In this document: positions 44,610 through 56,233 of the stretch, piece by piece | Layout: each line of letters begins with the position of its first letter | How positions within the stretch are numbered: position 1 is the first letter of the stretch | NCBI GenBank assembly: GCA_026545225.1 | Contig: CM048848.1 | Location: forward strand, 23,352,806 to 23,416,805 | Origin: Cornus controversa | Taxonomy: Eukaryota > Streptophyta > Magnoliopsida > Cornales > Cornaceae | DNA length: 64,000 nucleotides | Reading direction: 5' to 3' | Notes under the pieces: model-generated | The model's input: the letters and a program-made list of their open reading frames with translations, nothing else | What the model was told of the DNA's origin: nothing | The model's database searches: none | Translations under genes and position numbers: made by a program

Positions 44610-45945
44610 TCATGCCTTCGCTAGTTATTCTATTATTCAGCACTCAAGGGATTTCTTCTTGATGGCATTTGGTTGGTCATGCCTGAGCCATTTAATTCAT
44701 ATTTGGCATTCAGCTGGTCATGCCTTAACCAATTTTTATGTTTAGGCTGGCCATGCCTTAGTCATTTATTCATAATTGGCGTTTATTTTGTCATACTTTA
44801 GTCAATTTCTTCATTTGACACTTTAGGCCTTAGTGTTTGGTTGGTCATGCCTTAGCCAGTTTCTTCAAATTTTGGCGTTTAAGGCGGTCATGCCTTAGCC
44901 AACTTCTTCGTTCGGCACTTTAGGCCTTGGCATTCGACTGGTCATGCCATGGTCAATTTCTTCAAATTTTGGCGTTTGATGGGTCATGCCTTAGCAAACT
45001 TCTTCATTCAACACTTTAGGCCTTGGCGTTAGGCTAGTCATGCCTTAGCCAACTTCTTTAGTCAGCACTTTAGGCCTTGGCGTTCGGCTGGTTATGCCTT
45101 AGCTAATTTTTTCAAATTTTGGTATTAGGCTAGTTGTGCCTTAGCCAACTTCGTCGTTTGGCACTTTAGGCCTTAGCATTTGGCTGGTCATACCTTAGCC
45201 AATTTCTTCAAATTTTGGCGTTAGGTTGGTCATGCCTTAGCCAACTTCTTCGTTCGGCACTTTAGGCTTTGGCGTTCGGCTGGTTATGCCTTAGCCAATT
45301 TATTTAAATTTTGGCATTAGGCTGGTCATGCCTTAGCCAACTTTTTCGTTTGGCACTTTAGGCCTTAGTATTTGGCTAGTTATGCCTTAGCCAATTTCTT
45401 CAAATTTTGGCGTTAGGCTAGTCATGCCTTAGCCAACTTCTTCGTTCGGTACTTTAGGCCTTAGCGTTCGGCTGGTCATGCCTTAACCAATTTCTTCAAA
45501 TATTGGTGTTAGGCTGGTTATGCCTTAGCCAATATCTTCGTTCAGCACTTTAGGCTTTGGCGTTCGGCTGGTTATGCTTTAGCCAATTTCTTCAAATTTT
45601 GGCGTTAGGCTGGTCATGCCTTAACCAAATTCTTCATTTGACACTTTAGGCCTTAACATTCTACTGTTAATGTTTTAGCCAATTTCTTCAAATTTTGGCG
45701 TTAGGCTGGTCATGCCTTAACCAAATTCTTCGTTTGACACTTTAGGCCTTAACGTTCGACTGGTAATTCCTTAGCCAATTTCTTTAAATTTTGGTGTTAG
45801 GCTTGTCATGCCTTAACCAATTTTTTTGTTTGGTACTTTAGGCCTTAGCGTTTAGCTGGTCATGCTTTAACCAATTTCTTTAAATTTTGTTGTTAGGCTG
45901 GTCATGCCTTAGCCAACTTCTTCAATCGGCACTTTCGGCTTTTTT
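44610..45945. repeat. About 96-bp tandem array made of two alternating half-units
   Basis: Two related half-units alternate. One is ttttggcgttaggctggtcatgccttagccaac; the other is ggcactttaggccttggcgttcggctggtcatgcc. The cactttagg word recurs at about 44819, 44915, 45010, 45066, 45161, 45257, 45354, 45450, 45545, 45638, 45736, 45833 and 45928, mostly 94-98 bases apart with one short 56-base step. This makes about 13 dimeric units. There is no coding potential. Confidence 0.92.
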
Positions 45946-46461
45946 AGTGAGACTTCCAATTTGTCATCTCGAGGACTTAGTCAACTGTGGAGATAAATTC
46001 CACATTTGTGAATGAGATATTTAAATGAGCCTCACATATACTAAAATGGTGAGGCTCAAGTCATAATGAGGATTGCCATTTGAATGGCCACTTTCCTTGC
46101 ATGTTACCAGAACCGTGTTTGATTCTATGGGCAATTTAACATTCATTTTCTACATTCAATGATCAAAATGAGAGAAGTCAAAGTTTTTTGAGCGTATCAA
46201 ATGACAAATTTGTGGTCAAATCTGTTTAACTACTGTGGCCATCATTCGTCATTGTTCCTCGGTTGAATTTACGCCCAATCATTAAGATTTTGACCAAAGA
46301 TTACAAGATATTTACTGCCAATTGGTTTTAGCTTCACCATTTTCGATGGGTATCTACCATTAATTCCACATCAGCTTTCTCACTATCTATTATGTATGGT
46401 TTTGAGTATCCTTCTGTAGCAAATATAGTAATCCAACAGTGGTTCTGGTTAAAGCGTAGTT
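45946..46461. other. Intergenic or LTR remnant, no gene
   Basis: Follows the array. The words gaggctcaagtcataatgagg and tggccatcattcgtc give no family clue. No supported frame. Confidence 0.35.
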
Positions 46462-48177
46462 TGTAAAGCCTTGGAATTTCCTTTAATATTTAATTACAAT
46501 TAATTATATCTTAATTGTAATTAAAGCATGCGAAATTGATTTAAATGTGTATTTTGAGTACAGTGGGACTTTTTTGAAAGTTTTTGAGTTCGGGGGTGGG
46601 ACTCGGGTAGGGTCGGGCGAATCGGGAGACTTTCATAAGTCTCGAAAACGTACATAAGGGCGTAAGTGAATAAGTGGGGGTTTAAAAGATAAGTTAGGAA
46701 GAGAGAATGTTAGTATGTGATTAGTAGAAAGTTAGTAGTAACAAGGAGCTAATTAAAAAAGGAGAGGGACTTAGTTGCTAAGAGAGAAATTATAAAGAGA
46801 ACTAATCCATTTAATTAGTCATAAAAAATGTGATTTGTCTCATCTCTCTTTTTCTACAACTTCATCCTCCTAACTTCTCTCTACAATTAAGATATCTTAG
46901 AGTGAGAATTGAAGATTGATCCAAGAGGAAAGAGCGTTCTCCTTATCATTTTCTTCGAATTGATTGGTTCAAAGCTCAATTTGGTGAAGGTTGAAGATTT
47001 GGGCCAAACTAGGGTTTGGATTTGGGAGTAGCTCAAGAAGAGGAAGTTGTTCTCTTCTCTTTGATCTACGTGTCTACGGTTCGAGAATCAAATTTGGAGC
47101 AATTTGGGTTTTTTGGTTATTTGAAATTTTTTTAGAATTTGGCTTGGAATTGAGGTAAGGGTGTTCTCTCCACCTTATCATCGATTCCTTAGGAATTAAT
47201 GTGGTTTTGAATTGATTAGCATGTTTAGGAATGCTAGGAAATGAGTCTTGCATCTCTATTTATGCTTAATTTTGTTAATTGAGTCTCCATATGCTAATTA
47301 AGGTGATAGTTATATACATTGATGCTAAATGTATATGTTTCGATGTTATTGTTGAATGCAAATGTGTTGGAATGTGTATCTGATGGTCTGTGAAGCCCTT
47401 GAGTATGTTTGCCCAAGTTTTAATGTCAAAAGCATCTGTAGGAGCATTAGTGTAATTTTACATTAAATGCATTTACTAGCCTTAATTTTATGATTTAATT
47501 AATTACCTTGCTCTATTATATTTTTCCATGTATTTGCACTAACCTAGTTGCAAGGGTATTCTAGGCATTTCAATTCAAAGGACATATTGGATTATTTTTG
47601 TTAAAGGCAAATTATTTTTTAAGGGGCATTTTTGGAAATGAATGCTTCTAGGGTTTCTTCTATTTATAAAATACAAAAAGGAGAAATGAAAAGAAAATGA
47701 AAAAGTGGCTGATATAGTCAAGAGCGTTTTTAACGCATATACAGAGGAGCACATATTCATAGAGAGAAAGCTACAGAGAATGAGAGTTTAGAAAGAGAAA
47801 GAGATTTAGTGTGTGTAGCGGCACTCACTTTGGAATATACAGAAAGTGTGTAGAGGTCAAGAAACACAGAGAGAAGGCGTTATTGGTGTGGGTTTGGTGA
47901 GGCTATGGAAGAGGCGAAACTTAATGATGAATCACATGAGTCTTCTTCGTTAATTCCATGATGAATCTATACATGATTTGCTGAATCTCCTTCGAAAATT
48001 GGGGCTTTACAATTTGATGAATATATGTATGATTAGATGAATCTACTTTAAAAATTGGTGCTTTACATCGCTTGATCTGCACACCTATACTCTTTTTTTT
48101 CTGTTCTTGAATATGTGATTCAATTGAGAGAGAAAATCTGTGAAGCTATAGAAAGAGAGAAAGAGAGATACAGACAC

Positions 48178-48305
48178 TCAAAGCCTTCTTCAACGACCTC
48201 ACACAGATTCTCGAAGCTCTCTTCGTCGAACTCGCACAGATTCTCGAAGCTCTCTTCGTCGAACTCACACAGATTCTCAAGGTTTCCTTCGTTGATCTCA
48301 CAGAG
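48178..48305. repeat. 33-bp minisatellite, about 4 copies
   Basis: Units such as cacagattctcgaagctctcttcgtcgaactca repeat at about 48207, 48234 and 48267, with more diverged outer units. The open frames across it (Phe-Ser-Lys-Leu-Ser-Ser type repeats) are by-products of the repeat. Confidence 0.8.
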
Positions 48306-48654
48306 AATCACAGAGCCTTTTTGTAAAAATCCTCATGTCTGTAAGTATGAATTTGTTCTTCATATGTTCATTTCAGGTATAATCTCTACTTCTAAACTCT
48401 AAAATCTCACTACATATGCACATGCGCACTTATTGGGGCTTTGTTGTTGACACACATAAATCACAGGCACACGATTTCATTAAGTATTCTGTGCTGAATT
48501 TGCTTTCGGAAATTTCATGTTGCCAATTTCTTAGATTGATTTCAAAATTTTCATGTTGTTGATTGTTTAGTTTGCTTTTGGAAATTTCAAGTTGCTGAAA
48601 TTTATCTTGTGAAAATCTGTTTGCTGGAATTTTATTGCTCTTTAAACATTACTG

Positions 48655-48860
48655 ATTTGCAGATTTTAAAATGCTGAATTGAGACATTTATATTGCTAAT
48701 TTGAAACTTTAAACATTGCTAAATTACTGATTTTAAAATGCTGAATTGAGACATTTATGTTGTTGATTTGAAACTTTAAACATTGCTGAATTGCTGACTT
48801 TAAAATGCTGAATTGAGACATTTATATTGCTGATTTGATACTTTTATAATGCTGATTTTA
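48655..48860. repeat. About 63-bp tandem repeat, 3 copies
   Basis: The word ttttaaaatgctgaattgagac recurs at about 48664, 48731 and 48799. Between copies come tttatattgctgatttgaaac and ttaaacattgct. Confidence 0.85.
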
Positions 48861-49503
48861 GGGTGCTAAATTTGCTATCCAAAATCATGTTGCTGAATTT
48901 TATAGGTTGCTGTCCAAAATTGTATGTTGTTGTTGTTGAAAACTTTAAGTTGCTGTTTTGAGGCTTAATTGATGTTGTTTTTGTGGAACATATATGCTAT
49001 TGTTTGCTAAATTAATATGCTAATTTTTGCTAGTAATTATATGCTAAATTGCTGAACTTCTATTGTTGATTTGTGAGCTTTTATCTGTTCTACTAAAGTC
49101 TACTCTAGTTGCAGTCGTGTCTATTTTAAGAACAAGTACAAAGACAAAGCATTGACTGGATATTTGTTTAAAGAGAATATACCAAGTTGAAAGGAAATCT
49201 GAATGGTTGAGAAAGGGAGTTCATTGAAAGAGCCGACTTCTACAAGTTCTTTGTAGCTACACTCAAGGGTGACATATTGAAGCCTATCACTGAAGAAGTT
49301 CAAGTGTCATCATCTACTAAGAAGTCAAGTGGCCTTGTCTTTATCAAGTTGGACTTTGAAGACTAACAATCAGACCCTGAAGGTTTACAGATTGACTTTG
49401 AGGACCAACCATCAAACCTTGAAGAGTTGTTGCTTACTAGATCGAACTGACTCCACATTCACTATGTATAGTCCAAGTATAGGGATACTTTGGACAGGGG
49501 GAG

Positions 49504-49690
49504 TGTGAGTGATTATGGTGAGATTGGTGAGAGATAGCTTGAACTTTGGGAAGCCTGGGCTAGGTTGAGAGTGAAAAAGTTATTGTGAGAATTGGTGAGA
49601 GTGGTTCAGAACTAGGGAAGCTGTGAACTGGGTTGAGAGCTGGAGTGATTATGTGGTGAGATGGGTGAGTGTGATAGTGATTGAAAGATT
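49504..49690. repeat. GTGAG-rich imperfect tandem repeat
   Basis: Three imperfect units carry agtgattatg or agttattgtg, then gtgagattggtgaga, then gaact-ggaagc-tg-gctgggttgagag. It follows the purine tract and may be the start of an LTR. Confidence 0.6.
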
Positions 49691-51799
49691 ACTATACTAC
49701 CCTTTCAGACATAGTAGAGCTTAGTTCGGGCCTGCTGGCCAAAAGGTTTTTCACCCAACATTGGAGTTTTCCTCTATAAATCTTTGTGTCAAGTTTCTAT
49801 GATTTGAGTGTGCCATACTTAGAGCAATTTTAGGAAGAAAAATGGAAGAACCTATTCACCCCCTCCCCCTCTAGGTTCATCAGTATCAAAGTGAATTATA
49901 ATGTGAATTGTGTATGTATGCCTTATATGCTAATAATTGAGGATACATTTTGCCTACTAGCATGATTTAGAGTTGTTGAGACTATGTTGTACATGTTTGA
50001 TAAAATATATGAGAATGATCTTTTCTACAAAATTTGCATTTTTGGAATGTCTTGTGATAGAATTGGTATTGCATTGTCTTATGCATGAAACATAACATGT
50101 TTTAGCATTGAAACAATTAGCTTATGATGCACTTGGTGATGTGGAATTATTGTATTATGATATACATGGAAAGAACATATTTTAGTACAGAAATCAAGTG
50201 GCTTATGATAGGCTTGGAATTGTATGTGTTGTCATACTTGAACCCTATGTGATTGGTTGTTGATTTTGGGAGAAGGTAGGAAAGCAATAAGGGCTTAGAT
50301 CCTTAAGGTGCAAAACCCAAAACTTGGTTAAGTTGGTTGCTTCTAGACCCTTGGGTTAGTAACCCGTAAAGTTGGATATGGTTCCTTCTAGATCCTCGGG
50401 TTAATAGCCCGTAAAGTTAGATATCTTGGATAATTGGCTTAATTAGCGGTTATTTAGTGGTTCTATGAATACTCCCACTTTGTGTGATTTCAGAATTTAC
50501 GTGACTTGGTGTTAAGTCTTGCTATTGAATTGTTATATTCAAGTTGATGCTTGTGTGACATTTTTAGTTATTGAGTATTGTTGAGTATATGATTCATTCA
50601 AGTATTGAATTGAGATTCCCCAAGTATGTGCATTGTTGTATGCCATGTAGTGTGTAGAAATGCCATGATAGCATCTCACGAGCACTGGAAGTATGTCATG
50701 TAGTACATAGGAATGCCATGCTTGCATTTCATGTAGGTCGCGTCGAGTCGATGCATAAGTTGGTTTAGGTATCTCTATTGGGTATGTTGACACTCACCCC
50801 TCTCTCCCAAACATTTTTATAAATAAGACACCGGTGATTGATGGAGCTTGTAGTGCTAGAGTCATGGGATTTACATTTCATTGATATCGTTTGTGTTATA
50901 CTTTCACATACCATGTTTAGGCATCTATCGAACTTGTAATTTGGATTTGACCATTGGATATTATATATATGAGCCATGTTTGGCACTTGGAAACAATTGA
51001 GGATGAGGTTATGGTTTTATATTTAAGTGTGGATTATTTTCCTTTGGATAGTATAATTACGATTCTATTATTGTTTATGTATGTTATGGATCAGATTGGG
51101 TATTGCTAACTACAATCAAAGGTTGAACCATGAAACTGATTAATTAAGAAATCCTACAGAATTCTTTTAAATTCTAGTGTGGTTATGATGGAACTGCGAT
51201 ACTGCTACGATCAATCGCCACTTCGATTGATCGAAACCTCACCTGCAATTATTCGTAGGAAGGGTTATGATTAATCAAAGGGTTGTGTTCGATTAATCAC
51301 ACTGAGTAAACAGGGTGGACCAATGATGAGACTTAAGTACATATATACCCTTATGAGGTACATACATGTATGAGATGATTTATATACGTATACATATACA
51401 TATATATATATATATTGTATACATGATTGAGATTATACTTCTGCGGTTATGAGATTTGAAATGAATTAATGATTTAGAGGACGATTCGCATATAATCACC
51501 ACTCACTCCCATTTCCCTCGCTCTTAACCGGGTGTTGGAAATCGGGGCGTGACAGCTTGGTATCGGAGCTATCGAGTTTGAATACTTTGGATAATGGGTT
51601 AAGGTTAGACTATATGTGTACTACGAGTCCAGTTAGACTTAAGAATGTGATCTTACGTGAAATATGCTTACATGCTTACGTGTTTGGTGATACATGCTAA
51701 ATTATGGATTGACTTAGCATAATGTTGGTAAACTTGTTGCGGTGGATTGATTATGTACATCTTGTAACTAAAGTGTCTTCTTGTTACCTATGTAGCAAG

Positions 51800-52545
51800 A
51801 TGCCAACGAGACGTGAACGAGGATAAGGTGCGGGTGTGGATGTTCCCCAAGTACTTGTTGATGGGGCACAATTTATGAGAGAAATAGTTGAAACAATGGG
51901 ACAAATCACATAGGAAGCTCATGAGGAGGATGTACAAGTGTAGCCTAGGTCATACCCGTATGATGATAGCGGTGAGGGAATACAACAAGTATAGCCCACC
52001 AAAGTATGTAGGCAGGTCCGATTCTTTTGAGGTAGAGGATTGGATTAATAAAATGCTCAAGCTCTTAATTGTACTTGAGATTAAGAAAGACCTATGGGTT
52101 AGAATTTCCACTTCACCTCTCGGGAGAGGTGGACCGTTGGTGGAAGTTTATTGGGAACACTCGCAATGTTGAGGTGATAGATTGGGAAGTATTTAAAGGG
52201 CTATTTTTCGAGAAGTACTTTCTTACACTGGTGAAAGATCAGTTGAAACAAGAATTCATCGACCTCACACAAGTAGACATGAGTGTGATTGAGTATGAGA
52301 CCAAGTTCACTTCTTTGCTTGTTTTGCCCCAGAGATGGTGGTGGATGAGGAGATGAAAGCAAAGTGATTTGTGAAAGGACTTAAGACATCCACAAGAAGG
52401 CGGGTATCGATTTTAGACTTGAAGATCTACGCCGTGGTTGTGGAGAGGGCTTTGATAGCTGAAGAAGATGACTGGGATGTTTAAAGAACCCGGGACTCCA
52501 AGGGACCGACTCGGAGTGCATGACCTTTTTCTGATCATCAGGCAA
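51800..52545 (+). pseudogene. Tekay-like gag remnant A
   Basis: Starts ATGCCAACGAGACG, the same start as the lost gag start of copy B. Pieces in shifting frames match the gypsy gag core: WINKMLKLLIVLEI, then LHLSGEVDRWWKFIGNTRN, then WEVFKGLFFEKYFLTLVKDQ and LKQEFIDLTQVDMSVIEYETK. Several stops and at least two frameshifts are present. It ends abruptly at 52545, where LTR B begins, before the zinc knuckle. Confidence 0.75.
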
Positions 52546-55079
52546 TGTAGAGACCGTGACCAATTTTGGTCAATTTTTATTTTATTCATCATAATTGCCA
52601 TAAATGCATTTTTAGTGATTTTTAGCATGTTTTAAGTGTGAAAAACAAGTTTATGAAGTTATATAGAGGTTTTCAAAAATTTGGGAACATTTGGAGAAGT
52701 TTTACTTTTAGGGTCAACGGGTCCCCGTGACGTGGTCCTGGTGGGCCTGAGAATCGAGAAACTTTTTTAAAAATAATTATTGTTGGTTTTAAACCAAGTT
52801 AAATGTTTAGAGAGTTAAGGAAGTGATTTCAAGGTCGTAGAAACTTTCAAAATCAAAAATAGAGGTTAGGAGGGTACATTAAGTGGCTCGGGGGTGTTTT
52901 AGTTATTTTGCACCCTAGATATTATAAATATCTAAGGCTGAGAAATTCCAGCCACTTCTCACAGATATATCTCTCTCTTCTCTCCCATTTGTTAACCCTC
53001 TTTCTTCTCTCTACAATTCAGAAGGCTTCGGCTTGGATTCGGGATTCACTGAAGAAGGACAATGTGTACGTCTTGGCTAGGGCTTCAATTTGAACCAAAC
53101 AAACTTGAGTTTTGGCAAGGTAGAGCTTGGTAAAAATCTTGGAAATAGCTTGGAGGGCCTTCATTTTTGAGGTGGGGGCATTCTTTCCTCTCTAGTTGTC
53201 GATTCTAGGGTTTCGGGTGTTGTGGTGAGGTATAGGTTGTATCAGTGTTCAAGAGTGTGAGGGGAGGGGCTGTGGTGTTGGGTTTCCTTCATTCTTTTAT
53301 GATTTCTACATGCTAAGTATTGCACATTATAATATATGTGATGTGGTGAATGAGAATGAACAATGTGTACAACTTGAGAGCATGATTAATTCTATGTTGC
53401 GTGTGTGTATATGTGATTTATATGCAAGTGTGGTACATGTATGTGGTTATGTGTTATTAGAGTAGTGAGAATGCATGGTAGATTTAGTTTTAGCAATAAT
53501 GAGCATAGAAAGAGCATGAAAATGACATGATTTGTGTAATATATGTTTAAAATGCATATATGAGAGGTTGCAAGAAAATGGTGTAAGAGGACCATACATG
53601 GAATATCAAAGTTGTCCCACCATGTCATGTGCGTGGCATAATTATCTACTAAGGTATGACCTTCGGAGTAGTCCCATCATACCAAGGCCAAGGCCTAGAA
53701 TTGGAGTATGTCTATAACTAGTGAAATTCAGAGTTGTCCATTCACATTGAGGTAAACCAACAAATTGCCAATGTTGTGTGATCGCTCGAAGTTGTCCAAG
53801 TCACATGGGTGTTATTGGAGGTGTCCAAAGGTTACATGATCATCGAAGAGGTCCAATCATGTTCAGGTATCGAATTAGGGCCGAGAAAGAGAACATATGT
53901 ATATTTTGTTGCTTATATGTTTCAAATGTTAAACTTGATATACAATTTAATGTAGTTATCCCAAAATTACATTATTATGTGAATGTGGAACTGACATGTA
54001 GTGTAGCGACATACATATCATGTAGGTCGGTATCGAGTCGATACCTAAGTGAGTTGGGATGTTCCTACTAAGCCGTTGAGTTGCTCACCCCCTTTTCCCC
54101 ACACTTTTTACAGACAAGGCGCCGATGGAGGACAGGACTTGAGAGTCCAAGTGGAGCTCCTTCTAGCTTATGGCTTTCTTTTGGATATTTTATATATGGC
54201 TATACATGCTGGCTTTTGGCATGATAAATTATGTTGTAGACGTAGTCATAATGGAATTGTTATTATTTTTGGACCTTAAACATGTAATTCATATGATGGC
54301 TATTAATACAGAAAGGCTGTTATGACGTAATATATATTTTGATCTCATTGTGTATTTAATGAGGTTGATGGATGAATATGGAAATGTGTTTAATGTTGAG
54401 AAAGGTTTGGATGAATGCATGATTTTGATCAAATGCATGATTTGGAACTTGTGTATAATGGTAGTACCTTTCAATTATTTATTGGATGTTGTATGGTTGG
54501 ACTTAGAAGGATTGAAGGTGTTTTTGAGCTCAAAATGACCAAATGTCTAGTTGCAGGATTTTTTGTAGAATTGACAATCGAGGGTTTACGATGCATCATA
54601 ATCCCCATTACAATGTATCGAAACTCAGGGATGTATCATAGCACTTAAGACGATGCATATTTGAGAGGGATTGGGATTGAAAATCCAAGGGATCTTGCAA
54701 CATTTTTCACAACATGAGTGATGCATTGTACACTATGATGCATTGTAAGTGGAAGGACGATGCATCGTAATGCCTTGGGAAAATTGGGCTTGGACAAGGA
54801 TAGAAAATAGGAGGATCTCGTACCTTGTGCAATACATGTTTGATGCATCGTAACTTCAATTCATCGTAATCTGGATTACAATATATCATAATCTATGGGG
54901 CTGGTTAGCATGGGGATACGTGTGGGGCCCATTGAGGTTGGTTGGGTCTTCATTGTATGTATATACACGCATGCATGTGAATTATGCTTCTGCGTTGTTT
55001 GAGAGTTGAAACGGTCTATTTGGGTTTAATGGACGGATGTCACCACCGGTTCTTAGGAGTAAAAAATTGGAGCATGACA
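52546..55079 (+). mobile_element. Tekay/Del-like 5' LTR B
   Basis: 2534 bp from TGTAGAGACCGTG to GGAGCATGACA, followed by the initiator-Met-type primer site TGGTATTAGAGC at 55083-55094 and a gag. It interrupts the gag of copy A. The 5-bp flank ggcaa (52541-52545) should reappear after its 3' LTR, outside the window. No complete gene lies inside; small frames are incidental. Confidence 0.78.
54584..54900. promoter_or_regulatory. Cluster of ACGATGCATCGTAA-type motifs in LTR B
   Basis: About ten variants lie within 320 bases: ttacgatgcatcataa, ttacaatgtatcgaaa, gatgtatcatag, cgatgcat, gatgcattgtac, gatgcattgtaag, cgatgcatcgtaatg, gatgcatcgtaac, ttcatcgtaat and ttacaatatatcataat. Many are palindromic or nearly so. 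Equivalent positions of LTRs A and C carry motifs of the same design. The role is unknown; protein-binding sites or RNA hairpins are possible. Confidence 0.55.
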
Positions 55080-55339
55080 AATTGGTATTAGAGCATTAGG
55101 TTTGAACACCTAGGGACGAAGGGTGAAAGTTGGTTAAGTTTTCACTTATGATTAAGGAATGGAACGTAAGGATTTGGACTCAAAATTTACAAATTGCTTA
55201 TGTGTAACATGACTATGAGCTTATGCCTTCATAACATGCTTTTATGGATTAAATTAACATGGTGTTGTGTAAGTATGGTGAACGTGACATGTATATGAAT
55301 ATACTTGGTATTGAATTTTCTTGTTGTGCATATAGCAAA

Positions 55340-56233
55340 ATACCACCAAGAAGAGTGCGAGGTAGAGGTGCTGGTGTTCCACAGGAGCCAATTGGTGGAG
55401 CTCAATTTATGCGCGACATGGTAGATACCATGAAGAAAATAGTAAGGGAAGTTCAGGAAGAGGAAGTTCAAGCGCAACCGAGGGTTGGCTGGAGCCAAAA
55501 AATGGTTGCCATGAAAGAATGTGTGAAGTTTAAACCGCCTACTTTTGCTGGTGGACGGGATCCACTAGCAGCAGAGGGTTGGCTAGACCAAACCTATAAG
55601 CTTTTGGTTACTCTTGCAATCGATGATAACTTGAAGGTTGGAGTGGCGACGCTTCACTTGCAAGGGGAAGCAAATAGATGGTGGCAGTTTATTGGGAGTA
55701 CCCACAACATTGAAACTATGGAGTGGGAAATATTCAAAGGAATTTTCTTTGACAAGTTCTTTTCAGCTTTGGTAAAAGACCGAATGAAGCAGGAATTCAT
55801 GGATTTAGTTCAAGGGGACATGGATGTCATAGGGTACAAGACCAAATTCCCATCCTTGGCTCATTTTGCCCCCAAAAATGGTGAATGATGAGGAGTTAAA
55901 GGTGAAGAAGTTTGTAAAGGGGTTGTAGACCTCTATCAAAAACATGGTGTCCATCATTGGTTTGAAAACCTATAATGAGGTTGTTGACAGGGCCTTAGTG
56001 CCAAAGGAAGATGATAGAGGTACCCAAAGGATCTAGGACTCTAAGAACCAAGCAGAAGGTGCGGGGGCATTTGTGAATAATCAAGGAGGAAGATGCACAA
56101 AGAAGGTATGCCAGTTTCCCAGGGGCAGCAATAGGCTCACTTGGTGCCTCCATTGACATTGCCTACTAGATCTTTTCGATTAACAGTAGTGTGCTATCAT
56201 TGCCAGCAATCTGGCCATTACAAATATAAGTGC
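55340..56233 (+). pseudogene. Tekay-like gag B, start codon lost, knuckle cut off
   Basis: The frame from 55259 to 55888 covers PPRRVRGRGAGVP, FKPPTFAGGRDPLAAEGWLD, LHLQGEANRWWQFIGST, WEIFKGIFFDKFFSALVKD and MKQEFMDLVQGDMDVIGYKT: the gypsy gag core. The natural start (ATGCCAACG in copy A) is ATACCACCA here, at 55340. A one-base shift near 55870 moves to the frame reading MVNDEELKVKKFVKGL. More stops follow, then the zinc knuckle CYHCQQSGHYKYKC (C-x2-C-x4-H-x4-C) at 56192-56233. Its last Cys codon abuts the next element's LTR. Protease and pol of this element would resume beyond the window. Confidence 0.8.

Larger units (their letters stand above)
47381..49882. mobile_element. 2.5-kb insertion in LTR A, LTR-type ends
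   Basis: Ends TGATGG and TTCATCA carry a 5-bp inverted pair TGATG/CATCA and are flanked by the duplication GTATC (47376-47380 and 49883-49887). A promoter-like tctatttataaaatac lies at about 47658. A purine tract (ggacagggggag) at about 49492 precedes a possible LTR start. No long direct repeat pairs the two ends and no coding domain is recognised, so it is either a rearranged copia-type element or a non-coding derivative. Confidence 0.6.
46462..51554 (+). mobile_element. Tekay/Del-like 5' LTR A, with an insertion
   Basis: Starts TGTAAAGCC and ends GGGGCGTGACA. It is followed three bases later by the primer-like site TGGTATCGGAGC and a gag remnant. Without the 2.5-kb insertion at 47381-49882 it is about 2.59 kb, close to LTR B (2534 bp), and it shares motif order with B: U3 near tcgggagacttt, then a leader-like ctctctacaattaag, then gtaggtc-cgagtcgat, then cactcaccc, then the palindrome cluster. 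Long LTRs with an initiator-Met primer site are typical of Tekay/Del chromoviruses. Its 3' LTR would lie beyond the window. Confidence 0.75.

Noticed and set aside
44610-45945. Regular repeats that could suggest a CRISPR-like array
   Set aside because: Units are directly adjacent and the whole unit is repetitive, with no unique spacers. The genome is a plant, and the structure is a dimeric minisatellite.
48115-48402. 95-codon Ser-rich frame with four near-identical blocks
   Set aside because: The frame is produced by the 33-bp minisatellite inside a retrotransposon-like insertion. Open frames exist on both strands there.
53392-54889. Numerous 60-97-codon frames on both strands in LTR B
   Set aside because: They lie inside a long retrotransposon LTR, overlap each other on both strands and show no domain.
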